Made by a program: the position numbers and the translations under genes. The notes beneath the pieces are model-generated. The model saw only the letters and a program-made list of their open reading frames with translations. It did not search any database and was not told the origin of the DNA. This document shows positions 1 through 6,773 of a DNA stretch of 12,050 bases, piece after piece (the stretch's first letter is position 1; every line of letters begins with the position of its first letter). The stretch spans positions 1 through 12,050 of the forward strand of contig JAAXJP010000237.1 of NCBI GenBank assembly GCA_012269805.1, read 5' to 3'. Source of the DNA: Rubrivirga sp. (lineage in GTDB: Bacteria > Bacteroidota > Rhodothermia > Rhodothermales > Rubricoccaceae).

Positions 1-22
1 GCACTCCTCCACTCCGCTCGCT

Positions 23-1684
23 GTGACCGTCGTCCTCCCCTTCGAGCCCGTCCTCCGCCGCGTCGGCGCCGAGGCGGACCGGCTGGGCGTCGCGGCCTAC
101 GCCGTCGGCGGGGCCGTACGGGACGCCCTCCTCGGCCGCGAGACGACCGACCTCGACGTCGTCGCCGTCGGGCCGGCGAGCGGGATCGCGCTGGCGAAGG
201 CCGTCGCGGCGGCGCTCGGCGTCAAGGCGCCGGCCGTGTACGAGGCGTTCGGGACGGCTGCCGTGACGGTCCCGGGCCCGCGCCTCCGCGCGCTCCTCGA
301 CGGCGGTGACTGGCACGACGACGACCGCCTCGTCCTCGAGTTCGTGGGCGCCCGGAAAGAGAGCTACCGGGCCGACTCCCGCAAGCCCATCGTCGAGGAC
401 GGCACGCTCGACGACGACCTCGCGCGACGCGACTTTACCGTCAACGCCCTCGCGGCGTCCTTGAACGCGGGGACGTTCGGGACGGTCGTCGACCGGTTCG
501 GCGGGCTGGACGACCTCGACGCGAAGACGCTCCGGACGCCGCTCGACCCGGCCGTGACGTTCGAGGACGACCCGCTCCGGATGATCCGCGCGGCGCGGTT
601 CGCGGCCCAGCTCGACTTCGACGTGGCCCCCGAGGCGGTCGAGGCCATGACCGAGGCGGCCAGCCGGATCGAGATCGTCTCCGCCGAGCGCGTCACCGAC
701 GAGCTCCACAAGCTGCTCGCCGCGCCCCAGCCTTCGGTCGGGCTCGGCCTCCTGTTCCGGACCGGGCTCCTGGAGCCCATCCTCCCCGAGGTCACGGCGC
801 TGGCCGGCGTCGAGGAGGTCGGCGGGCGGGCGCACAAGGACAACTTCTGGCACACGCTTGAGGTCGTCGACAACCTCGCCCACCTCCAGCGCGGCGTCGG
901 CGTGGGCGACCGGGCCGACGGGTACGACCTCTGGCTCCGGTGGGCGGCGCTGCTCCACGACATCGGCAAGGAGCCGACCAAGCGGTGGGAGCCGGGGACG
1001 GGCTGGACGTTCCACGGCCACGAGTTCGTCGGGCCCAAGAAGATGATCCCGGCCGTCTTCCGGCGGCTCAAGCTCCCGCTCGGCGACCCGCTCGACTTTG
1101 TGCAGACGGTCGTCCGGCTCCACCACCGGCCGGCCGCGCTCGTCGACGAGGACGTGACCGACTCGGCCGTCCGCCGCCTCTTGTTCGACGCGGGTGACGA
1201 CATCGAGGACCTCATGCTCCTCGTCCGGGCCGACGTCACGAGCAAGAACGCGCGGCGCGTCCGGCGCTACCTCGCCGGGTTCGACCGGGTCGAGCAGCGG
1301 TTCGCGGAGGTCGAGGCGCGCGACCGGATGCGGAACTGGCAGCCGCCCGTGGACGGCGACGAGATCAAGCGGCGGCTGGACCTGTCGGAGGGCGTGGCCG
1401 TCGGGATCCTCAAGGAGTGGGTGCGCGAGGCCGTGCTGGAGGGCGAGGTGCCCAACGAGCACGACGCGGCCTGGGCCTACGTGCTGGAGCGGCAGGACGA
1501 GGCGGTCCGGCGCGGCGCGCTCTTCGACGAGGCGATCCGCCAGCTCCGGGGCCCGCAGCGAGGCGCCATCGGCGCGGTCAAGGAGGCCCTGTTCTGGGAG
1601 GCCGTGCCCGAGGACGCCGACGAGGCGCGGGCGTTTGTACAGTCCGTCGTGCGCGAGGCGCTGGCGGAGCGGGACGCCGACTAG
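23..1684 (+). CDS. CCA tRNA nucleotidyltransferase / poly(A) polymerase family protein with HD domain
   Basis: This 553-residue protein probably adds or repairs the 3' CCA end of tRNAs in the cytoplasm using CTP and ATP. The class II nucleotidyltransferase head is clear: GGAVRD at residues 29-34 followed by the metal-binding DLD at 43-45. The neck follows with RRDFTVNA (135-142) and DPLRMIRAARFAAQL (183-197), the RNA-binding and nucleotide-selecting part of the family. A phosphohydrolase-type HD domain is marked by H277 in WHTLEVVD and by LHDIGKEPTK (311-320). The start is GTG at 23, only 6 residues before the first conserved helix, and no better start is visible. The tail after about residue 470 is acidic/basic and longer than in many family members. 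It is transcribed opposite to the downstream array and is an ordinary chromosomal gene. Whether it adds the full CCA or only part cannot be decided here. Confidence 0.93.
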   Translation: MTVVLPFEPVLRRVGAEADRLGVAAYAVGGAVRDALLGRETTDLDVVAVGPASGIALAKAVAAALGVKAPAVYEAFGTAAVTVPGPRLRALLDGGDWHDDDRLVLEFVGARKESYRADSRKPIVEDGTLDDDLARRDFTVNALAASLNAGTFGTVVDRFGGLDDLDAKTLRTPLDPAVTFEDDPLRMIRAARFAAQLDFDVAPEAVEAMTEAASRIEIVSAERVTDELHKLLAAPQPSVGLGLLFRTGLLEPILPEVTALAGVEEVGGRAHKDNFWHTLEVVDNLAHLQRGVGVGDRADGYDLWLRWAALLHDIGKEPTKRWEPGTGWTFHGHEFVGPKKMIPAVFRRLKLPLGDPLDFVQTVVRLHHRPAALVDEDVTDSAVRRLLFDAGDDIEDLMLLVRADVTSKNARRVRRYLAGFDRVEQRFAEVEARDRMRNWQPPVDGDEIKRRLDLSEGVAVGILKEWVREAVLEGEVPNEHDAAWAYVLERQDEAVRRGALFDEAIRQLRGPQRGAIGAVKEALFWEAVPEDADEARAFVQSVVREALAERDAD

Positions 1685-1923
1685 CCTCGCCGCGGCGCCG
1701 AGGCGGGCCCGGCAGCGCGTCCTCCCTTGACGGCGTGCAGGAGGCCCTGCGCGGCCGCCCGGCTCGCCCGCGGCCCGGCCAGCTCGGGAGACTCCGCCAG
1801 CAGGGGCGCGGTCCGGTTCTCACCCTCTGGCTCCCCGGCCAGGAACGCGACGCCAAGGGCGTACGCCCGCCGCTCGATCTCCCCGAGCCGGGCCGCGAGG
1901 ACGGGGTACGCCTCGGCCGGCAC
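1681..1923 (-). CDS. Short hypothetical protein, possibly 5'-truncated
   Basis: An 80-residue reading frame with a GTG start at 1923 whose TAG stop overlaps the end of the convergent nucleotidyltransferase gene by 4 bases. Third codon positions are mostly G or C and the residue mix (Ala, Glu, Leu, Arg, with IERRAYALGVAFL near residues 15-28) looks like an expressed helical protein. I do not recognise a family. The same frame stays open upstream to a stop at 2074-2076, but it contains no ATG, GTG or TTG above 1923. Residues encoded just upstream (VEQRWAQHLPEV) still look protein-like, while beyond about 1960 they do not. It may therefore be the C-terminal remainder of a longer gene whose 5' end was lost. 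It could also be a chance frame antisense to nothing else. Confidence 0.4.
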   Translation of the reverse strand: MPAEAYPVLAARLGEIERRAYALGVAFLAGEPEGENRTAPLLAESPELAGPRASRAAAQGLLHAVKGGRAAGPASAPRRG

Positions 1924-2173
1924 CTCGGGGAGGTGCTGTGCCCACCGCTGCTCGACTGGGACCCGACGGGCAGGCCCCGACCTGCCAGATGTTGACCGCC
2001 CGGAGAGAGAGGGTCGGGGCCGTCCTCCCCTACGACGTCGGGCTCGGCCGCTCCGACGGGCGGGACTACCAGCTCATGACCTTGACTGCGACCCCGACCG
2101 TGTCACCCCGGTGGCCAGGTCACCCCAGTGGCCAGTCTAAAGGCTTCCCTCGGGGCCCGGCTCCCGCAGCGGG
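1924..2173. other. Intergenic stretch between the housekeeping gene side and the cassette-like region
   Basis: No convincing gene spans these 250 bases. A plus-strand frame from ATG 1989 reads about 30 residues with coding-like third positions (VLPYDVGLGRSDGRDYQL), but it then runs into the tandem repeat and across the SDR gene on the other strand, so at best it is a gene remnant. The stretch contains the 17-bp tandem duplication described separately. At its right edge, 2158-2176, the sequence resembles the gene-proximal arm of the dispersed repeats, but I found no matching partner arm near 2050. Confidence 0.4.
2102..2135. repeat. 17-bp tandem duplication
   Basis: GTCACCCCGGTGGCCAG (2102-2118) is followed immediately by GTCACCCCAGTGGCCAG (2119-2135). 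The units differ at one position only. They lie 39 bases beyond the stop codon of the minus-strand SDR gene. Each unit contains the short palindrome-like core TGGCCA. No function is evident; a slipped-strand duplication or a paired protein-binding site are both possible. Confidence 0.85.
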
Positions 2174-2977
2174 CTACTGGGTCGTGGGAGTCGCTGCGGA
2201 CCCCGCCAGGAGGCCGCCGTCGATGGTGACTTCGGAGCCCGTCATGTACGCGGCCTCGTCCGAGGCCAGCAGGACGACGACCGCCGCCACCTCTTCGGCC
2301 GTGCCGAACCGTTTGAGCGGCGTGTCTGCCGTGAAAGCTCGTACGCGCTCCTCCCGGTCCGGTCCGTCGCCGAGCATGGGCTCCCAGATCGGCGTGAGCA
2401 CGGCGGCGGGGTGGACGCTGTTGCACCGGATGTTGAGACCGTGACCGGCGCAGTAGAGCGCGACCGTCTTGGTGTGGTTGCGGACGGCGGCTTTGCTCGA
2501 CGCGTATGCGGCGGCGGCGGGGATACCGACGAGGCCGGAGCGCGACGAGATGTTGACAATGGCTCCGGACCCACCCCGGCGCATGGCGCGGATCGCGTGC
2601 TTGCACCCGAGGAAGACGCCGTCGAGGTTCGTCTGGTGGACCGCGCGCCAGTCCGCTAGCGAGGCGTGCTCGGGGTCGTGTGCGACCGGACCGTCCTCGA
2701 AGCCGGTGATCCCGGCATTGTTGACGACGATGTCGAGCCGGCCCCACCGCTCCACGGCGTCGTCGGTCGCCTCGGCCCAGTCGGCCTCCTCACGCACGTC
2801 GAGCCGCCGGTATTCCCCCGCGTCGCCGAGGGAGGCTGCGACGCGAGCACCGAGGTCGTCGCGGATGTCGGTGACGAGGACGCGGGCCCCCTCGGCGGCG
2901 AACGCGCGGGCGACGGCCTCTCCGATACCTCGGGCGGCTCCGGTCACGAGGGCGACTTTTCTATCGAGGCGCGGCAT
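2174..2977 (-). CDS. SDR family NAD(P)-dependent oxidoreductase
   Basis: A 267-residue classical short-chain dehydrogenase/reductase with a Rossmann fold. The cofactor glycine motif is TGAARGIG at residues 12-19. D37 at the end of the second strand favours NAD(H) over NADP(H). The NNAG motif is at 86-89, and the catalytic set is N117, S145, Y158 and K162 (YASSK). The C-terminus has the usual [14 protein letters not shown] segment that helps tetramerisation. Length and motifs match the glucose 1-dehydrogenase / 3-oxoacyl-ACP reductase-like group, but the true substrate (a secondary alcohol or ketone) cannot be read from the sequence. The ATG at 2977 sits 33 bases past the end of repeat 3011-3139, the usual spacing from recombination site to start in cassette genes. 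The stop TAG (2174-2176) falls in a sequence resembling the arm of those repeats. Confidence 0.93.
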   Translation of the reverse strand: MPRLDRKVALVTGAARGIGEAVARAFAAEGARVLVTDIRDDLGARVAASLGDAGEYRRLDVREEADWAEATDDAVERWGRLDIVVNNAGITGFEDGPVAHDPEHASLADWRAVHQTNLDGVFLGCKHAIRAMRRGGSGAIVNISSRSGLVGIPAAAAYASSKAAVRNHTKTVALYCAGHGLNIRCNSVHPAAVLTPIWEPMLGDGPDREERVRAFTADTPLKRFGTAEEVAAVVVLLASDEAAYMTGSEVTIDGGLLAGSAATPTTQ

Positions 2978-3010
2978 CTGCGAAAATATGGGCGAGCGTG
3001 AGGCGAGTAC

Positions 3011-3139
3011 GCACAGCAGACTGCGGCTCAGTCGCCCAGGGCCGTGACCGCGAGAGTAGAACGACGCGAAGGTAGCGCCGGCACCTGGACGAGCCGGGAG
3101 CGCTGGAACGCTGGGTCGGCCTGCGGTCGCGGGTACTGC
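3011..3139 (-). repeat. attC-like imperfect palindrome (copy 1, within the 3' end of the hydrolase ORF)
   Basis: Sixth-family member with outer 7-mers GCACAGC (3011-3017) and GTACTGC (3133-3139). The inner arm GCGGCTCAGTC (3023-3033) pairs with CCTGCGGTCGC (3120-3130) apart from one unpaired C at 3124; two positions differ from the other copies but still pair as G-T. The middle box GAACGACGCGAAGGTAG (3059-3075) matches the boxes of other copies. It is the most diverged copy at the left core (AGC instead of AAC). It lies between the SDR start and the alpha/beta hydrolase, and the last ~37 codons of the hydrolase ORF run through it. Confidence 0.65.
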
Positions 3140-3873
3140 GGGCGGGCCTCAAATGCTTGTCTCAACGCCTCCTCGACTCTCCGAAGCTGGTCCAAAATGG
3201 AACGGATCGTTGCGGCTTGTTGCTCAGTGCGCCTGATCGTGGCGCGGCCGTCGCCGAGTTGCCAGCCGTACCATCCGAACTGGGCGTGGTTGCCGCCTTC
3301 GATGCGCGTCCAATGTGTTGTCTCAGGCAGGTTCGACCTGAAGCGGTCGACCTCTTCGCTCGCCAGACCGTCCTCTGAGCCGTATCCCTTCGTCACGTCC
3401 AGAGCCAACCCCGAGAGGTCATCTTCGCGCGGATGGGAGGTGCCGACCAAGAGGAGGCCAACGATGTCGTCCGCATGATCTCGTGCGAATTGTGCGGCCA
3501 GTTTGCCGCCCTTGGAATGCCCTCCGATGACCCACTCCCGCCGTTCGCCCTCCCCTCGGACGAACACGCGCGTTCGCTGGGTCAGTTGCTCCCGGTGACG
3601 CTCGAAGGGGGCCAGGCGAACGGGGAGGTTGAGGACGACGACCTCGTACCCCGCTTCTGCAACGGCCTCAGCAATCGGGGCATAGGCTTCCGGGTCGGCG
3701 AGCGCTCCCGGATAGGACAACAGGCCGACCCCCACCGTGTCGGTCGTGGGCCTGACGGCGAGCGCCGCTGAGGCCGATGTGGATGCGTTTGCGCAGCCGC
3801 GAAATAGCAGCACCTCGGAATGGCGAGGAGGGCTCCGGGTAGGCCACAGGCCTTCGGGCCATTCTCTCCCCAA
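3028..3873 (-). CDS. Alpha/beta hydrolase (Abhydrolase_5-like)
   Basis: An alpha/beta hydrolase-fold protein. With the TTG at 3873 taken as start it has 281 residues. The nucleophile elbow is GHSKGG at 118-123 with S120, the acid is probably D168 in GSEDGL, and the histidine is H196 in [11 protein letters not shown]; this arrangement is typical of the Abhydrolase_5 group of small esterase-like proteins. The fold begins at about residue 46 ([17 protein letters not shown]) and ends at about 230. The N-terminus is uncertain: a GTG at 3813 is an alternative and gives a short hydrophobic start ([11 protein letters not shown]). Family members usually begin with a membrane segment, which is not seen here, so an upstream frameshift is possible. 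The last 50 residues, rich in Arg/Pro, have no counterpart in the fold and mostly translate the repeat at 3011-3139. Substrate unknown. Confidence 0.8.
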   Translation of the reverse strand: MGREWPEGLWPTRSPPRHSEVLLFRGCANASTSASAALAVRPTTDTVGVGLLSYPGALADPEAYAPIAEAVAEAGYEVVVLNLPVRLAPFERHREQLTQRTRVFVRGEGERREWVIGGHSKGGKLAAQFARDHADDIVGLLLVGTSHPREDDLSGLALDVTKGYGSEDGLASEEVDRFRSNLPETTHWTRIEGGNHAQFGWYGWQLGDGRATIRRTEQQAATIRSILDQLRRVEEALRQAFEARPQYPRPQADPAFQRSRLVQVPALPSRRSTLAVTALGD

Positions 3874-3908
3874 TAACGTGGGGCGATTCCCGCTGTCCCT
3901 ACCCTACT

Positions 3909-4038
3909 GCCTAACAGGTTGCGGCTCACCTACGAAGGGCAACGACCGCTGGCGGTCGTTCAGGGCGGAGGGCACGCCTACGGCCAGACAACGCGAGGGC
4001 GCTCGCGCCCTTCGTCGGCGTGCAGCCGCGGGTTTGGC
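3909..4038 (-). repeat. attC-like imperfect palindrome (copy 2, best core site)
   Basis: Outer 7-mers are GCCTAAC (3909-3915, i.e. GTTAGGC on the minus strand, a canonical integron R' core) and GTTTGGC (4032-4038). The inner arm GCGGCTCACC (3921-3930) pairs with GGCGTGCAGCCGC (4017-4029), leaving C4023 unpaired, as expected for the extrahelical base of an attC L'' arm. Two perfect internal hairpins lie between: 3941-3960 (9-bp stem, 2-base loop) and 3996-4011 (7-bp stem, 2-base loop). In the direction of the genes it follows the stop of the RibD_C-like gene and precedes the hydrolase start by about 35 bases. Confidence 0.72.
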
Positions 4039-4105
4039 AGCGCAGCGTATAGTCCGGGTGGGTGCCGAGGCCCCACCTCCCCCGAGATGCGGACCCACCG
4101 CCTGC

Positions 4106-4723
4106 TCAATCGCTTCCCGCCGAAGCGACCGGCCGATAGACACAGATGAGAACGCCGGTCTTGGCCTTCTCCACCGACACGAGATCCAAGGGGCGGGCGC
4201 GCCCGTCGGACGGGAAGATCGTTTTGCCCCCGCCCAGAAGGATCGGCTCGAGCATCAGCCTGTACTCGTCCACCAGGTCGTTCTCTACGAGCTGTCGGGC
4301 CAGCGACGAACTGCCCATCACCTGGACGGTGGCGTCGCCCCCCTCGGCCCGGAGGGAGCGGATGGGGCCTAGCGCATCGGCGTCACCGCCGAGCACCGTC
4401 GTGTTCCTCCAGCGCGAGGCGGCCTCCTCCGCCGAGAGCGTCCGCGACGCCACGTATTTCGGGATCTCGTTCATCATGTCGGCGAAGGGGTCCCCAGCCC
4501 GGCCCGGCCAGGCGTCGGCCATCACCTCCCAGGTGCGCCGCCCGAACAGCAGCGCTTCGGTGCTTTGCATCGCGTCGCCGAGGGCGGCCCCCATCGACTC
4601 GGGGTCGAAGAACGGCATCGACCAGCCGCCATGCTCGAACCCCCCGTCCGGGTCTTCCCCCCGGCCGCCGGGAGCTTGCACGACGCCGTCGAGGCTGATG
4701 AAGTCAGTGAGGACGAGGCGCAT
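4106..4723 (-). CDS. Dihydrofolate reductase family protein (RibD C-terminal domain)
   Basis: A 205-residue single-domain protein of the RibD_C/DHFR-like fold (YyaP/YwjB-like group), presumably an NAD(P)H-dependent reductase in the cytoplasm. The family pattern is complete: FISLDGVVQAPGG near the start (8-20), LLFGRRTWE (58-66), KYVASRTL (89-96), then GSSSLARQL (137-145) and LMLEPILLGGGKTIF (156-170). It is not a trimethoprim-resistance DHFR of the DfrA or DfrB type; those motifs are absent, and the natural substrate of this group is mostly unknown. The ATG at 4723 lies 25 bases after the repeat at 4749-4874 and the stop TGA lies 68 bases before the repeat at 3909-4038, so the gene alone fills one cassette-sized unit of about 840 bp. 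Confidence 0.92.
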   Translation of the reverse strand: MRLVLTDFISLDGVVQAPGGRGEDPDGGFEHGGWSMPFFDPESMGAALGDAMQSTEALLFGRRTWEVMADAWPGRAGDPFADMMNEIPKYVASRTLSAEEAASRWRNTTVLGGDADALGPIRSLRAEGGDATVQVMGSSSLARQLVENDLVDEYRLMLEPILLGGGKTIFPSDGRARPLDLVSVEKAKTGVLICVYRPVASAGSD

Positions 4724-4748
4724 TCGGTTTCTGGGTTGGGTGGTAGCT

Positions 4749-4874
4749 GCCGAACCAGCCTACCACTCAACCGCACAACGCGGCGGAGCGGTTGGACGAT
4801 GCAACGTAGAGGCTGGCGGTAGATCGATGCATGAGCGCCGAAGCGTTGGGCCGGCCTGCAGTGGCGGGTTCTAC
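4749..4874 (-). repeat. attC-like imperfect palindrome (copy 3)
   Basis: Outer 7-mers are GCCGAAC (4749-4755) and GTTCTAC (4868-4874). The inner arm CCACTCAACC (4763-4772) pairs in part with GGCCTGCAGTGG (4853-4864), leaving C4859 unpaired at the same place as in copies 1, 2, 4 and 6. The middle box GGACGATGCAACGTAG (4794-4809) is nearly identical to those of the copies at 7157 and 8723. A nested hairpin (CAACCGC at 4769-4775 with GCGGTTG downstream; CCAGCC with GGCTGG outside it) occupies the first half. The TAG stop of the upstream esterase lies inside the right-hand 7-mer. Confidence 0.7.
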
Positions 4875-5878
4875 GGCGTGGCGGGCCGCTCTTCGAGCCA
4901 CGACCGCAACGCGCTCACGACGTCGGGCTTCCTGCTAATCGTCTCCCCCTCCGTGGTTACCTCTCGGTAGAAGTGGTCGACCGGCCACACCCGGTACGTC
5001 AGGTTCTCCTTCCCCGCCTGGATGAACGCGAGCGGGAGGTAGTCCGCGCTCTCGACTGGGACGGCCTCGTCGGCCGTTCCGGCCGCGACGAACACCGGGA
5101 TGTCGAGCGCGAGGTACGCCTCCAGGGGAGCGCGGAAGAACGACGACCACCGGAGGTACGAGTGGTCGCCCTGCCACAGGCTGTCGGAGGCGCTCGGCGC
5201 CGCGTAGATCCGCCGGTAGCGGTCGTGGAGCGCGGCGACCTCGGCCTCCGCCTCCTCAAACGAGACGGTCCCGCTTCGCTGTCGGCGCCGGATGTCGAGG
5301 ACGAAGTCGTACATCTGCGAGAGCGCACCGCCGGAGAGCGAGGCCACGTGGGTCACGGCAGGGTGGTCCACGGCGACCCACGGCGCCACGTCGGCCCCCT
5401 CCGAGTGACCCACGACGGCGACGCGCGAGCGGTCGACCCACGGCTGGCGTGCGAGGTCGCTGACTACGGCGCGGGCGGCGGCGACGCGCCACGGAAGGCT
5501 GAGCGCCTCGTGGTATGCCCGCGGCGTCTCGCCGACCCTCTCCGCCCAGAACGGCGCCTCGGGCTTCGCGATCACGGCGTAGTGGTGGTCGGGGAAGTCC
5601 CAGGGGCCGAGGAAGAGGGTCCCACGGATCGCCCCTTCAGGGCCGTGGAAGATGGGGGCGTAGTTCGAGCCCTGGAGATAGACGACGAGCGGGAGCGACC
5701 GGGTGGTGTCGAGGGGAGCACGGCCGGTGGCGACGAAACATTCGACGGGCCCAACCTCGGTCTCGATCTCGAACGGGGCGAAGCCGAAGTCCTCCGGCGC
5801 CATGCCCTCGGGCGTCTGAGCCTGCGCGGTGCCAGAGGCCATCGCAAGCAGAAGGGCCCAGCAGAGGTGCTTCGTCAT
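4871..5878 (-). CDS. Secreted alpha/beta hydrolase (esterase/peptidase-like)
   Basis: A 335-residue exported alpha/beta hydrolase. Residues 1-20 form a clear signal peptide (MTKHL, hydrophobic core CWALLLAMA, cleavage after AQA), so it acts in the periplasm or outside. The nucleophile elbow is GHSEGA at 157-162 (S159), followed by D270 in GTADEAVPV and H302 in WPVDHFYREV, giving a full Ser-Asp-His triad in the usual order. An insert at about 185-245 with an Arg- and Glu-rich helix forms a lid. Such proteins resemble dienelactone hydrolase/prolyl oligopeptidase-type enzymes; substrate unknown. I chose ATG 5878 rather than upstream starts in the same frame because of the signal peptide. The gene lies 50 bases downstream of the DUF2243 gene and may be cotranscribed with it. 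Its stop TAG overlaps the right-hand 7-mer of the attC-like repeat. Confidence 0.9.
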   Translation of the reverse strand: MTKHLCWALLLAMASGTAQAQTPEGMAPEDFGFAPFEIETEVGPVECFVATGRAPLDTTRSLPLVVYLQGSNYAPIFHGPEGAIRGTLFLGPWDFPDHHYAVIAKPEAPFWAERVGETPRAYHEALSLPWRVAAARAVVSDLARQPWVDRSRVAVVGHSEGADVAPWVAVDHPAVTHVASLSGGALSQMYDFVLDIRRRQRSGTVSFEEAEAEVAALHDRYRRIYAAPSASDSLWQGDHSYLRWSSFFRAPLEAYLALDIPVFVAAGTADEAVPVESADYLPLAFIQAGKENLTYRVWPVDHFYREVTTEGETISRKPDVVSALRSWLEERPATP

Positions 5879-5928
5879 GTGGAGAGGGAGCGCCGTAGAA
5901 CAGGGATACCGCCGTTGCGATGGGCCGT

Positions 5929-6444
5929 TCAGCTGGGGCGCACACTGGCATGAGGGGCCGTGTCGCGCTTCCCCGCTCGGATCAGCGCCCAGCCCCCGGC
6001 CAGCAGCAGCGCCCCGAACGCCAAGAACCCGAGGTCCCAGGCGAGGCGGTGCGGGGAATACTCGTTGACGTGGTGGAGCCCGAGGATCTGGTGGTCGATG
6101 AGCCCCTCGACCACGTTGAACAGACCCCACCCGGCGATCAGCCCCCCGACGAACGTCCGTCCCGACCACGGAACGTCCCGGCGGCTGCCCGCTCCCCAGA
6201 GCATCGCCAGCCCTACCACAGTCATCACCCACACGGCGGCGTGGAACAGGCCGTCCCACAGCATGTTCGTCTTCGCGCTAGCGAGGTCGTTGACCGGGAT
6301 CTGCGCCGAGAGCATGTTGTGCCACTGGGCGATCTGGTGAAGCGCGATCCCGTCTATGAACCCGCCGAGCCCGGCGCCGATGACGACGCCGGCAGCGATG
6401 AGGGGGCGGTGGTTCGGCTGGTTAGCCCTCGGGTTGGTTTCCAT
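5929..6444 (-). CDS. DUF2243 family membrane protein
   Basis: A 171-residue inner-membrane protein with four predicted membrane spans at about 14-35, 65-85, 97-116 and 134-155. It carries the DUF2243 signature: GGFIDGIALHQIAQWH (27-42), MLWDGLFHA (61-69) and GLFNVVEGLIDHQILGLHHV (107-126). Conserved histidines at 36, 42, 68, 118, 124 and 125 fall at membrane edges and could bind a metal or haem, but no biochemical role is established for the family to my knowledge. The ATG at 6444 lies inside the end of the CPHC protein gene (23-base overlap), so translation is probably coupled. Members of this family often occur near respiratory or copper genes; none is visible here apart from the CPHC protein. 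Confidence 0.9.
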   Translation of the reverse strand: METNPRANQPNHRPLIAAGVVIGAGLGGFIDGIALHQIAQWHNMLSAQIPVNDLASAKTNMLWDGLFHAAVWVMTVVGLAMLWGAGSRRDVPWSGRTFVGGLIAGWGLFNVVEGLIDHQILGLHHVNEYSPHRLAWDLGFLAFGALLLAGGWALIRAGKRDTAPHASVRPS

Positions 6445-6649
6445 GAGGCCCAGCCCAAGAGGGGCTGGAGAAGTACAGCGCCGCGCCGATGGCGGCGATG
6501 ACGAGGAGGGGGAGGAGCAGGAGCGCCGCGTTCGGCACGAACGTCTGGGTGTAGACGGCTTCTCGCGCCTGCACGCGGCAGTGCGGGCAAGCCCCCGCGG
6601 CGGGCACGCTTAGGAGGCCGACGAGGGCCAGGCCGACGAGCCGTTTCAT
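6422..6649 (-). CDS. Small exported CPHC membrane protein
   Basis: A 75-residue protein starting at ATG 6649. Residues 1-20 look like a signal peptide (MKRLVGLALVGLLSVPAAGA). Directly after it comes CPHC (21-24), a thioredoxin-like or metal-binding CxxC that would face the periplasm, then one strong membrane span at 40-59 (NAALLLLPLLVIAAIGAALY) and a short polar tail. I do not recognise a named family. The pairing with DUF2243 by a 23-base overlap suggests the two proteins work together in the membrane, for example in copper or haem handling; this is inference from CxxC plus histidine-rich partner only. A longer frame upstream exists but would lack the signal peptide and cross a repeat-like stretch, so I reject it. 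Confidence 0.8.
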   Translation of the reverse strand: MKRLVGLALVGLLSVPAAGACPHCRVQAREAVYTQTFVPNAALLLLPLLVIAAIGAALYFSSPSWAGPHGNQPEG

Positions 6650-6654
6650 CGTGT

Positions 6655-6742
6655 GGGGACGTGAGGAATCACAGGCCGTTGGACCATCGCCACTCGCGTT
6701 GGTTCGGCGGCCTGACAGACGGCCGACAGCGGCGGGTTCTGC
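6655..6742 (-). repeat. Possible degenerate attC-like site
   Basis: The right side, GGCGGGTTCTGCC around 6731-6743 preceded by CGGCCGACAG, matches the gene-proximal arm of the other repeats (compare CGGCCTGCAGTGGCGGGTTCTAC at the esterase end, shared in most positions). It contains GTTCTGC at 6736-6742 and sits 32 bases beyond the reconstructed stop of the YwqK-like gene, exactly where a cassette site is expected. The left arm is poorly conserved and no AAC core is obvious near 6655-6665, and the site is about 40 bases shorter. It may be a decayed or recombined site separating the YwqK-like gene from the CPHC/DUF2243/esterase group. Confidence 0.35.
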
Positions 6743-6773
6743 CACGAGGGCGACGCTGCCCGCACGCGGCCCC

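Noticed and set aside
364..1245. 293-codon minus-strand frame opposite the nucleotidyltransferase
   Set aside because: Ser/Arg-rich shadow frame typical of GC-rich DNA, overlapping a gene with complete catalytic motifs.
2103..2747. 214-codon minus-strand frame overlapping the SDR
   Set aside because: Arg/Gly/Pro-rich shadow of the SDR frame with no domain.
4106..4723. Trimethoprim-resistance dihydrofolate reductase cassette
   Set aside because: The protein is of the RibD_C type and lacks DfrA/DfrB motifs.
5895..5901. GTAGAAC near the esterase start as another repeat core
   Set aside because: No matching arms or partner core about 125 bases away; that stretch is DUF2243 coding sequence.
4871..6259. 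462-codon version of the secreted hydrolase
   Set aside because: The extra N-terminus overlaps the DUF2243 gene and is low-complexity; ATG 5878 gives a proper signal peptide.
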